The notes under the pieces: model-generated | Told to the model about the DNA's origin: nothing | What the model saw: the letters and a program-made list of their open reading frames with translations, nothing else | The model's database searches: none | Shown: piece after piece, positions 54,737-62,280 of the stretch | How positions within the stretch are numbered: position 1 is the stretch's first letter | Layout: every line of letters starts with the position of its first letter | DNA from: Paraburkholderia sp. D15 | GTDB taxonomy: Bacteria; Pseudomonadota; Gammaproteobacteria; Burkholderiales; Burkholderiaceae | Direction of reading: 5' to 3' | Length of the DNA stretch: 64,000 nt | Assembly (NCBI RefSeq): GCF_029910215.1 | Contig: NZ_CP110395.1 | Span: 3,100,001 to 3,164,000, forward strand | Position numbers and translations under genes: made by a program

Positions 54737-55773
54737 CACGAGGCCTCGCCGAGTTTGACCGCGCGCCCCTCGCGCCACGAACGCGTCGTGGCATCCGCGA
54801 GTTCGAGCGCTTTCAGGCCGTCCGCGACCGTGGTGCGCACCGGCTTGCCGTGCGTCACCGCATCGAAGAAATGCGCGATTTCCGCCGCGTACGCGGCCCG
54901 GTAACGTTCGAGAAAAAAGGCCTCGGGCACGTCGCTCGATACCTCGGTCTTCGAATACGCGGTGACCTCGGTCGGCCGGACATTACCCGCCTGCAACATG
55001 CCGGTGCTGCCCAGCACCTCGAAGCGCTGGTCATACCCATACGCGGCGCGCCGCGTGGTGTTGATCTGGCACAGACGGCCGCGCTTCGTGCGGATCGTCA
55101 CGGCGGTGCAATCGACGTCGCCCGCATCGGCGATCGCCGGGTCGGTCAGGCAGCTGCCGGTGGCGTGCAGCGTGTCGGCTTCGTCGTCGAGAATCCAGCG
55201 GAAGATGTCGAAGTCGTGAATCAGCATGTCCTTGAAGATGCCGCCCGAATGCCGGATGTATTCCACCGGCGGCGCACCCGGATCGCGGCTCGTCACCACC
55301 AGCATCTCCGGCGTACCGATCTCGCCCGCGTCGATGCGCGCCTTCAGCGCGGAAAAGGTCGGATCGAACCGGCGCTGAAAACCGATCATGCACACCACGC
55401 CGGCCCGCTCGACCGCCTCGGCGCAGGCACGCGCGCGCTCCAGCGTCAGATCGACCGGCTTCTCGCAGAACACATGCTTCTTCTGCGCCGCCGACTGCTG
55501 GATCAGATCCGCATGCGTGTCCGTGCTCGAACAGATCACCGTCGCACCGACCGACGCATCGCCCATCGCGCCGTCGATATCGGCAACCTGCGCGCCGTGC
55601 TCGGCGGCCAACGCGGCGGCGGCCTCGCGATTCACGTCCACCACATACTTGAGCCGCACACCCGGCTGCCGCGCGAGATTCGCCGCATGAATCTTGCCGA
55701 TGCGCCCCGCGCCGAATACCGCCACATCGATCGTCTCTGCCGCCTTGCCCACCGCCTTGCCCACTTCAGTCAT
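54736..55773 (-). CDS. iolG: myo-inositol 2-dehydrogenase
   Basis: This 345-residue enzyme oxidises myo-inositol to 2-keto-myo-inositol with NAD+, the entry step of the pathway. The Rossmann start is DVAVFGAGRIGKIHAANLA, the EKP motif FCEKPVDL, then GFQRRFDPTFSALKARI, GGIFKDMLIHDFDIFRWIL and DVDCTAVTIRTKRG. The ATG at 55773 has GGAGG 5 nt upstream and lies inside the end of iolR, so iolR, iolG and the second dehydrogenase form one translationally coupled operon. Confidence 0.9.
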   Translation of the reverse strand: MTEVGKAVGKAAETIDVAVFGAGRIGKIHAANLARQPGVRLKYVVDVNREAAAALAAEHGAQVADIDGAMGDASVGATVICSSTDTHADLIQQSAAQKKHVFCEKPVDLTLERARACAEAVERAGVVCMIGFQRRFDPTFSALKARIDAGEIGTPEMLVVTSRDPGAPPVEYIRHSGGIFKDMLIHDFDIFRWILDDEADTLHATGSCLTDPAIADAGDVDCTAVTIRTKRGRLCQINTTRRAAYGYDQRFEVLGSTGMLQAGNVRPTEVTAYSKTEVSSDVPEAFFLERYRAAYAAEIAHFFDAVTHGKPVRTTVADGLKALELADATTRSWREGRAVKLGEAS

Positions 55774-56647
55774 CGTATCCTCCAGTGTCCGTGGATTCTT
55801 CAACGTTCAATTCGAGCTTGTACGCCAGCGCGATAAACAGCGCCTGGCACAAACAGATCGTGCTGGTCAGCGAGCGGAACGCGAACGCGCTGCCCTCTTT
55901 CACATACAGTTGGGTGGTCGCATAGCGCGACAGCGGCGATAGTTGGCTATCCGTAATAACCAACGTCTTCGCCTGATGATGATGCGCGACGCGCAGACAG
56001 TACTGCGTTTCCTTGCCGTACGGCGCGAAGCTGATCGCGATCACCACGTCGCCCTTCTTCACGCTGCGAATCTGTTCGCGATACATGCCGCCGAAACCGG
56101 ACACGAGGTGCACGCGCTTGGGCGTGTGCTGCAACGCGTAGACGATATAGCTCGCCACCGGAAACGAGCGCCGCACGCCGATCACGTAGATGTTGTCGGC
56201 CTGCTGCAGCATCTTCACGGCGGCATCGAACTGCTTGTCGTCGAGACCGGCCTCGAGTTCTTCGAGACCGCCGCGCGACGCGGCGATGAATTCGCGCGCC
56301 ACCGACCCGCCCGACAGCGCGCCGGGCTTCTCGTCGATCAGCTTGCGGATGCGCTGCTGATAACTCGGCGACGAACTGCCCTGCCCCGTATACGCCTGAC
56401 GAAACACCGCCTGCAGATCGGAGAAACCGGAGAAGCCGAAGCGCTGCGCGAACCGCACCACCGCGGACGGATGCACGCCGCAACTCGCGGCGATGTCGCT
56501 GGTGCGATCCACCATCACGCTCGACCGATGCTGCTCGATGTAGCTCGCGACATTCTTCAACTGACGCGGCAGCGTCTCGTAGTTTTCCGCGATGCGCTGC
56601 ATCAATTCATCGACGCTCGGCAATTCTTCTGTGCTCTCTTCCGCCAT
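55766..56647 (-). CDS. iolR: RpiR-family transcriptional regulator of inositol genes
   Basis: This is a 293-residue MurR/RpiR repressor. The N-terminal HTH is at residues about 15-90 (NVASYIEQHRSSVMVDRTSDIAASCGVHPSAVVRFAQRFGFSG in short motifs), and the C-terminal SIS domain is at about 130-280 (IYVIGVRRSFPVASYIVYAL, DVVIAISFAPYGKET). SIS domains bind phosphosugars, here probably an inositol-pathway intermediate. Its promoter -35 lies inside a perfect GGAA-N6-TTCC palindrome, a pattern that fits autoregulation. Confidence 0.9.
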   Translation of the reverse strand: MAEESTEELPSVDELMQRIAENYETLPRQLKNVASYIEQHRSSVMVDRTSDIAASCGVHPSAVVRFAQRFGFSGFSDLQAVFRQAYTGQGSSSPSYQQRIRKLIDEKPGALSGGSVAREFIAASRGGLEELEAGLDDKQFDAAVKMLQQADNIYVIGVRRSFPVASYIVYALQHTPKRVHLVSGFGGMYREQIRSVKKGDVVIAISFAPYGKETQYCLRVAHHHQAKTLVITDSQLSPLSRYATTQLYVKEGSAFAFRSLTSTICLCQALFIALAYKLELNVEESTDTGGYDD

Positions 56648-56734
56648 GGCTCTCTCTCGGGTGCTTTATTGCAGTGCGGCAGCGACGGCGCTTTTCGACG
56701 CGAAGCCCCGCCGCACGGCGTCCTGACGCTGCCG

Positions 56735-56763
56735 ATTATAGGCAGGCGCGCACCCAAATGGAA
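56735..56763 (-). promoter_or_regulatory. promoter of the iolR-iolG operon
   Basis: On the minus strand TTCCAT (56763-56758) and TATAAT (56740-56735) are separated by 17 bp. The -35 is part of the large palindrome, so a bound repressor would block it. The leader to the iolR ATG is about 80 nt. Confidence 0.7.
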
Positions 56764-56777
56764 CGTATTTTCCATTT
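56756..56777. promoter_or_regulatory. IolR operator, 22-bp palindrome with GGAA-N6-TTCC core
   Basis: AAATGGAA (56756-56763) and TTCCATTT (56770-56777) are exact reverse complements with a 6-bp spacer. From memory, the RpiR-type IolR of Sinorhizobium meliloti uses a GGAA-N6-TTCC motif, which matches the core. The site covers the -35 of the iolR promoter. Confidence 0.75.
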
Positions 56778-56786
56778 TTATTCGTC

Positions 56787-56799
56787 ATGAAATTTTCAT
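56787..56799. promoter_or_regulatory. second palindrome next to the transporter promoter
   Basis: ATGAAA-T-TTTCAT is a perfect 13-bp palindrome whose last base is the first base of the -35 of the plus-strand promoter. Its half-site resembles the main operator half (ATGGAA), so it may be a secondary IolR site. Confidence 0.55.
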
Positions 56800-56827
56800 T
56801 GCAAGGCCGGAAAAGATGGCCTAATCT
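56799..56827 (+). promoter_or_regulatory. promoter of the inositol transport/catabolism operon
   Basis: TTGCAA (56799-56804) and TAATCT (56822-56827) are separated by 17 bp. Transcription would start near 56834, giving a leader of about 100 nt. Confidence 0.7.
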
Positions 56828-56936
56828 TGGTCGTGAGCGATGGTGTCGCGCTGAATCCGTAGCGGTCCGTATGCGAACGGAAAGCTGCCTGCCAGACGCT
56901 CCCTTCAATAACGACAGACCGAGAAAGGTGGAGACA

Positions 56937-57983
56937 ATGAGACTTTGCAAGGGCAAGGCTACGCTCAGGATTCTGGTGACGGCATTGACGTTGGCGACGG
57001 GATTCGGCGCGGCTTCGGCCGCCCGCGCGGCGGACGCCCACTTCGTGCTGATCAGCCACGCGCCGGATTCGGATTCGTGGTGGAACACCATCAAGAACGC
57101 CATCAAACAGGCCGACGAGGACTTCAACGTCGAGACCGACTATCGCAACCCGCCGAACGGCGACATCGCCGACATGGCGCGTCTCGTCGAACAGGCCGCC
57201 GCGCGCAACTACGACGGCGTGATCGTTTCCATCGCCGACTTCGACGTGCTGAAGAGTTCGATCGCCAAGGTCACGCAGAAACACATTCCGCTCGTCACGA
57301 TCAACTCCGGCACCGAGGAGCAAAGCGCGCAGCTCGGCGCGATCATGCACGTCGGCCAGCCTGAATACGCGGCGGGCAAGGCAGCGGGCGAGAAAGCGAA
57401 GGCCGCGGGCATCAAGTCGTTCCTGTGCGTGAACCACTACGCGACCAACCCCGCTTCGTTCGAACGCTGCCGCGGTTTCGCCGAAGCGCTCGGCGTCGAC
57501 TTCAAGACTTCCACGCTCGACGCGGGTCAGGACCCGACCGGCGTGCAGTCGAAAGTGAGCGCGTATCTGCGCAACCATCCGAATACCCAGGCGGTGCTCG
57601 CGCTCGGTCCGCTGTCGGCCGATCCGACCATCAAGGCGCTGCAGCAGATGGGCCTCGCCGGCAAGGTCTGGTTCGCCACGTTCGACTTCGACAGCGACAT
57701 CGCGAAGGGCATTCAGGACGGCACGATCCAGTTCGCGATCGACCAGCAGCCGTATCTGCAGGGCTATATCCCGGTCGCCGTGCTGGCCATCGTGAAGAAG
57801 GAACACACCACGGACCCGGCGAAGATCCGCCAGATCCTGCAAGCCAATCCGAAGTTCAAGGAACGGCTCGCCACATACGGCCTCGCGCCTTCGTACGGGC
57901 CGCGCAATATCGGCTCGGGCCCCGGCTTCATCACCAAGGCGAATGTCGACAAGGTGCTGAAGTACGCCGGGCAGTACCGCTAA
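56937..57983 (+). CDS. sugar (inositol-type) ABC transporter substrate-binding protein
   Basis: This is a 348-residue periplasmic binding protein of the Peripla_BP_4 (ribose/inositol) type. The signal peptide ends at about residue 32 ([13 protein letters not shown] then ADAHFV). The ligand region includes [37 protein letters not shown] and [17 protein letters not shown], typical of the family. The ATG at 56937 has AAAGGTGGA upstream; the longer frame from 56787 covers the promoter. Its position in the iol locus points to inositol as the ligand. Confidence 0.9.
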   Translation: MRLCKGKATLRILVTALTLATGFGAASAARAADAHFVLISHAPDSDSWWNTIKNAIKQADEDFNVETDYRNPPNGDIADMARLVEQAAARNYDGVIVSIADFDVLKSSIAKVTQKHIPLVTINSGTEEQSAQLGAIMHVGQPEYAAGKAAGEKAKAAGIKSFLCVNHYATNPASFERCRGFAEALGVDFKTSTLDAGQDPTGVQSKVSAYLRNHPNTQAVLALGPLSADPTIKALQQMGLAGKVWFATFDFDSDIAKGIQDGTIQFAIDQQPYLQGYIPVAVLAIVKKEHTTDPAKIRQILQANPKFKERLATYGLAPSYGPRNIGSGPGFITKANVDKVLKYAGQYR

Positions 57984-57999
57984 CGCGCATCGCGTTCGA

Positions 58000-58024
58000 G
58001 CCTGCCGCGCGCACCGCGGCAGGC
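58000..58024 (+). promoter_or_regulatory. intercistronic hairpin after the binding-protein gene
   Basis: GCCTGCCGCG (58000-58009) and CGCGGCAGGC (58015-58024) form a perfect 10-bp stem with a 5-nt loop, 17 nt after the stop and without a T-run. Such hairpins usually protect the upstream binding-protein mRNA so it is made in excess over the permease. Confidence 0.65.
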
Positions 58025-58148
58025 GGGAATACAGGCAGGTCATCAGTCAGGTCAGGACTTATTGAGCGGGACCGGCCGGCGCACTCCGCGCCCGGCCGGC
58101 ACTCGCCCGCTCTCGCCGTGTTTCGCGCGGCGTATCAAGGAGCTTCAA

Positions 58149-59333
58149 ATGGGTGTCGCCAATCTTTTCCATCCCCATCCCCGCAAGCAGCCGCCGCCCG
58201 ATCCGCAGGACCCGACGGCGCAGGCCAGCACCACGACGGCCGCCACCGCCGACGAACGCGTGCGGCGCGAATCCTGGTTCCGGCATCTGCTCAATCGCCC
58301 GGAATTCGCCGCGCTCGCCGGCACCGCGATGGTGTTCATCGTTTTCGGCGTGGCCGCCGGCAACTCGGGGATGTTCAACCTCGACGGCGTGATGAACTGG
58401 TCGCAGGTCGCGGCGTATCTGGGGCTGATCTCGGTCGGCGCTTGCGTGCTGATGATCGCCGGCGAGTTCGATCTGTCGATCGGTTCGATGATCGGTTTCG
58501 CCGGCATGATGGTCGCGCTGCCGACCATGTACTTCCACTGGCCGATCTGGCTCGCGATCCTCTTCGCGTTCGCCGGCTCGATGCTGCTCGGCGCGCTCAA
58601 CGGCTATCTGGTGATGCGCACGCGGCTGCCGTCGTTCATCGTCACGCTCGCCTTCCTGTTCATTCTGCGCGGCCTCACGCTCGCGCTCTCGGTGATGTTC
58701 GCCGATCGCACGATCATCTCCGGCGTCGGCGACGTCGCGCGCCAGGACTGGCTCGCGCATACGCTGTTCCAGGGCGTCGCGTTCAAGGGTCTGTTCGTGT
58801 GGCTCGGCCACCTCGGTCTCGTGAAGATGCTCGACAGCGGCACGCCGCTCGTGCCCGGCATTCCGAAAGTCCTGCTGTGGTGGCTCGCGCTCGCGGTGGT
58901 GTGCGCGTTCACGCTGGCCCGCACGCGCTTCGGCAACTGGATCTTCGCGGTGGGCGGCGACGCCAACGCGGCCAAGAACGTCGGCGTACCGGTGCGGCGC
59001 GTGAAGATCTCGCTGTTCGTGCTGACCGCGTTCTGCTCGTGCCTGTATGCGGTGCTGCAGGTGTGCGACATCGGCTCGGCTGCCGCGGACCGCGGTCTGC
59101 AGGCGGAGTTCGAAGCGATCATCGCGGCGGTGATCGGCGGCACGCTGCTGACCGGCGGCTTCGGCTCGGTGGTCGGCGCCTGCTTCGGCGCGTTGATCTT
59201 CGGCGTGGTGCAGATCGGCATCACCTACACCAATGTCGATTCGGACTGGTTCCGTGTGTTCCTCGGCGTGATGCTGCTGTTCGCCGTGCTGTTCAACCAC
59301 TACGTGCGCAGCCGCGTGGCGTCGTCCCGCTAA
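58149..59333 (+). CDS. sugar ABC transporter permease (inositol/ribose type)
   Basis: This is a 394-residue BPD_transp_2 permease with about ten transmembrane helices. A basic, disordered N-terminal tail of about 45 residues ([14 protein letters not shown]) is longer than usual. The body has [40 protein letters not shown], and [20 protein letters not shown] (the ATPase-contact loop). The start at 58149 follows AAGGAG. Second gene of the transport unit. Confidence 0.9.
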   Translation: MGVANLFHPHPRKQPPPDPQDPTAQASTTTAATADERVRRESWFRHLLNRPEFAALAGTAMVFIVFGVAAGNSGMFNLDGVMNWSQVAAYLGLISVGACVLMIAGEFDLSIGSMIGFAGMMVALPTMYFHWPIWLAILFAFAGSMLLGALNGYLVMRTRLPSFIVTLAFLFILRGLTLALSVMFADRTIISGVGDVARQDWLAHTLFQGVAFKGLFVWLGHLGLVKMLDSGTPLVPGIPKVLLWWLALAVVCAFTLARTRFGNWIFAVGGDANAAKNVGVPVRRVKISLFVLTAFCSCLYAVLQVCDIGSAAADRGLQAEFEAIIAAVIGGTLLTGGFGSVVGACFGALIFGVVQIGITYTNVDSDWFRVFLGVMLLFAVLFNHYVRSRVASSR

Positions 59334-59347
59334 GACCGGAGCCGATC

Positions 59348-60154
59348 ATGACCCCCACTGAACAACCGTCCGACGACATCATCCTGTCGCTCGACAACGT
59401 CAGCCGCTATTTCGGCAACATCATCGCGTTGAAGGAAATCAACCTCAAGCTGCGGCGCGGCGAAGTGCACTGCCTGCTCGGCGACAACGGCGCGGGCAAG
59501 TCGACGCTGATCAAGACGCTGGCCGGCGTGCATCAGCCGAGCGAAGGCACCTACCGGGTAGACGGCAAGCCGGTGCGCTTCACGTCGCCGAAAGATGCGC
59601 TCGATCTCGGCATCGCGACCGTCTATCAGGATCTCGCGCTCGTGCCGCTGCTCTCGGTGGCGCGCAACTTCTTCATGGGACGCGAGCCGCAGAAGAAGCT
59701 GTTCGGCTTCATCAACGTGATGGACCTCGAACAGTGCGCGACCGCGTCGCGCGACAAGCTCGCCGAAATGGGCATCAACGTGCGCGACCCGCATCAGCCG
59801 ATCGGCACCATGTCCGGCGGCGAGAAGCAGTGTCTGGCGATCGCCCGCGCGATCCACTTCGGCGCGCGCGTACTGATTCTCGACGAGCCGACCGCCGCGC
59901 TCGGCGTCAAGCAGAGCTTCAACGTGCTGAAGCTGATTCACAAGGCGCGCGCCAAGGGCATCTCGGTGATCTTCATCACGCACAACGTGCATCACGCGTA
60001 TCCGATCGGCGATTCGTTCACGCTGCTCAATCGCGGCCGCTCGCTCGGCACCTTCACCAAGGACACCATCAGCAAGGACGAAGTGCTCGACATGATGGCC
60101 GGCGGCGCCGAGATGCAGAAGATGATGGGCGAACTCGAAGGCGCGACGATCTGA
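59348..60154 (+). CDS. sugar ABC transporter ATP-binding protein, single-domain
   Basis: This is a 268-residue ATPase with one nucleotide-binding domain. Walker A is GDNGAGKST (about residue 45), the Q-loop is in [17 protein letters not shown], the signature is [15 protein letters not shown] (Glu-Lys-Gln in place of the usual QQ), Walker [13 protein letters not shown], and the H-loop FITHNVHHA. Most ribose/inositol-type importers use a fused two-domain ATPase of about 500 residues; this is the shorter FrcA-like form that works as a homodimer. It starts 14 nt after the permease. Confidence 0.9.
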   Translation: MTPTEQPSDDIILSLDNVSRYFGNIIALKEINLKLRRGEVHCLLGDNGAGKSTLIKTLAGVHQPSEGTYRVDGKPVRFTSPKDALDLGIATVYQDLALVPLLSVARNFFMGREPQKKLFGFINVMDLEQCATASRDKLAEMGINVRDPHQPIGTMSGGEKQCLAIARAIHFGARVLILDEPTAALGVKQSFNVLKLIHKARAKGISVIFITHNVHHAYPIGDSFTLLNRGRSLGTFTKDTISKDEVLDMMAGGAEMQKMMGELEGATI

Positions 60155-60219
60155 TTCATCCGCGTGACCCGGCCGCCGCACGCGCGGCGGACCGCACGCC
60201 CAGCTACCCAGGATTATTC

Positions 60220-62280
60220 ATGGCTCACTCCAGCACACCAGGCGCCACGCAGGCCGTCTCGCCGTCCACGACATCCGCGCCGGGCGGCAGCCGTTTCGCG
60301 GCGGGCCGCACGCGCGACATCGTCTGCCTCGGCCGCCTCGCCGTCGATCTGTACGCGCAGCAGGTCGGCGCGCGGCTCGAAGACGTGGCGAGCTTCGCCA
60401 AGTATCTCGGCGGCTCGTCCGCCAACATCGCGTTCGGATGCGCGCGCCTGGGCCTCGCTTCGGCGATGCTCGCGCGTGTCGGCAACGATCACATGGGACG
60501 CTTTCTCACCGAGACGCTGACGCGCGAAGGCTGCGACGTCAGCCACGTGCGCGTCGATCAGGAGCGGTTGACCGCGCTCGTGCTGCTCGGCCTCAAGGAT
60601 CGCGACACCTTCCCGCTGATCTTCTATCGCGAGAACTGCGCGGACATGGCCGTCGACGAAGCCGATTTCGACGAGGCCTTCATCGCGTCGTCGAAGGCGC
60701 TGCTGATTACCGGCACGCACTTCTCCACCGAACAGGTGAACCGCACGAGCCGCCGCGCGCTCGATCACGCGCGCCGCAACAACGTGCGCACGGTGCTCGA
60801 CATCGACTACCGGCCGGTGCTGTGGGGTCTCACCGGCAAGGCGGACGGCGAAACGCGCTTCGTCGCGAGCGAGGGCGTGACCGCGCATCTGCAGCGGATT
60901 CTGCCGCTGTTCGATCTGGTGATCGGCACCGAGGAGGAGTTCCGCATCGCCGGCGGCAAGACCGAACTGGTCGACGCGCTCGCGATGGTGCGCGCCGTCA
61001 CGTCCGCCACGCTGGTGCTCAAGCGCGGGCCGCTCGGCTGCCAGATCATCGACGGCGCGGTGCCCGCATCGCTCGACGACACGCCGCTGCACGGCGGCGT
61101 CGAAGTCGACGTGCTGAACGTGCTGGGCGCGGGCGACGCATTCGCCTCCGGCTTCCTGTCGGGCTGGCTGCGCGACCAGCCGCTCGACGCCTGCGCGCGC
61201 GCCGCGAATGCGAGCGGCGCGCTGGTGGTGTCGCGCCACGGCTGCGCGCCGGCCATGCCGACGCCCGCCGAACTCGACTACTTCCTGCGCGAAGCGAAAG
61301 CCGACCCGCAGCGTATGCGCCGTCCGGATCGCGATGCGACGCTCGCGCGGCTGCATCGCGTGTCGCCGGCCCGCAAACAATGGGACGAGGTGCTCGGCTT
61401 CGCGTTCGATCATCGCAACCAGTTCTTCGAACTCGCGCAACAGACCGGCGCGGACGATGCGCGCATCGCCGAACTCAAGGGACTGTTCGTGCAGGCCGTC
61501 GCGCAGACGGAAACCGCACTGGGTTTGCAAGGCCGCATCGGCGTGCTGATCGACGATCGTTACGGCCAGGATGCGCTGAATGCGGCGACCGGCCGCGGCT
61601 GGTGGATCGGCCGGCCGGTCGAATTGCCCGGCTCGGTGCCGCTGGTGTTCGACCACGGCCGCTCGATCGGCACCGCGCTGATCGCGTGGCCGCAGGAACA
61701 CGTCGTCAAATGTCTGGTGCAGTTCCATCCCGACGAACCCGTCGAGCAACGCCTCGAACAGGAAGCGCAGTTGCGCGCGCTGTACGACGCGACCCAGGCG
61801 AGCGGCCACGAGTTGCTGCTCGAAGTGATTCCGCCGAAGCATGCGTCGTTGCCGCAAGGGCCGGACATCGTGTTCCGCGCGTTGAAGCGCCTGTACAACA
61901 TCGGCATCTATCCGGAGTGGTGGAAGCTCGAACCGATGGACGCCGCGCAATGGCAGGCGGTCGATGCGCTGATCGCCGAACGCGATCCATATTGCCGGGG
62001 CGTCGTGCTGCTCGGCTTGTCGGCGGGCGTCGAACAGTTGAACGAGGGCTTTCGCGCCGCCGCGCAATCGGCGACGTGCCGCGGCTTCACCGTGGGCCGC
62101 ACGATTTTCCACGAGCCGAGCCACGCGTGGCTCGCCGGCGAGATCGGCGACGACGAACTGATCGCGCGCGTGCGCCATACGTTCGAGACGCTGATCGCGT
62201 CGTGGCGGGCGACGCGCGGCGCGAGCGACACCCGCGCCGCCGGCACGCCGCATCGCGTTCATCAGGAGCAGGCCGCATGA
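60220..62280 (+). CDS. iolC: 5-dehydro-2-deoxygluconokinase fused to a DUF2090 domain
   Basis: This is a 686-residue two-domain protein. Residues about 28-355 form a PfkB/ribokinase-type kinase (GRLAVDLYAQQVGARLED, LGGSSANIAFGCARLGL, the anion-hole motif VLGAGDAFASGF with the catalytic Asp). Residues about 375-670 form DUF2090 (VLGFAFDHRNQFFELAQQTG, GRTIFHEPSHAWLAGEI), a TIM-barrel-like domain related to class I aldolases. The kinase makes 5-dehydro-2-deoxygluconate 6-phosphate; the second domain probably takes the IolJ aldolase step, so two steps are joined. The iolD start overlaps its stop. Confidence 0.9.
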   Translation: MAHSSTPGATQAVSPSTTSAPGGSRFAAGRTRDIVCLGRLAVDLYAQQVGARLEDVASFAKYLGGSSANIAFGCARLGLASAMLARVGNDHMGRFLTETLTREGCDVSHVRVDQERLTALVLLGLKDRDTFPLIFYRENCADMAVDEADFDEAFIASSKALLITGTHFSTEQVNRTSRRALDHARRNNVRTVLDIDYRPVLWGLTGKADGETRFVASEGVTAHLQRILPLFDLVIGTEEEFRIAGGKTELVDALAMVRAVTSATLVLKRGPLGCQIIDGAVPASLDDTPLHGGVEVDVLNVLGAGDAFASGFLSGWLRDQPLDACARAANASGALVVSRHGCAPAMPTPAELDYFLREAKADPQRMRRPDRDATLARLHRVSPARKQWDEVLGFAFDHRNQFFELAQQTGADDARIAELKGLFVQAVAQTETALGLQGRIGVLIDDRYGQDALNAATGRGWWIGRPVELPGSVPLVFDHGRSIGTALIAWPQEHVVKCLVQFHPDEPVEQRLEQEAQLRALYDATQASGHELLLEVIPPKHASLPQGPDIVFRALKRLYNIGIYPEWWKLEPMDAAQWQAVDALIAERDPYCRGVVLLGLSAGVEQLNEGFRAAAQSATCRGFTVGRTIFHEPSHAWLAGEIGDDELIARVRHTFETLIASWRATRGASDTRAAGTPHRVHQEQAA

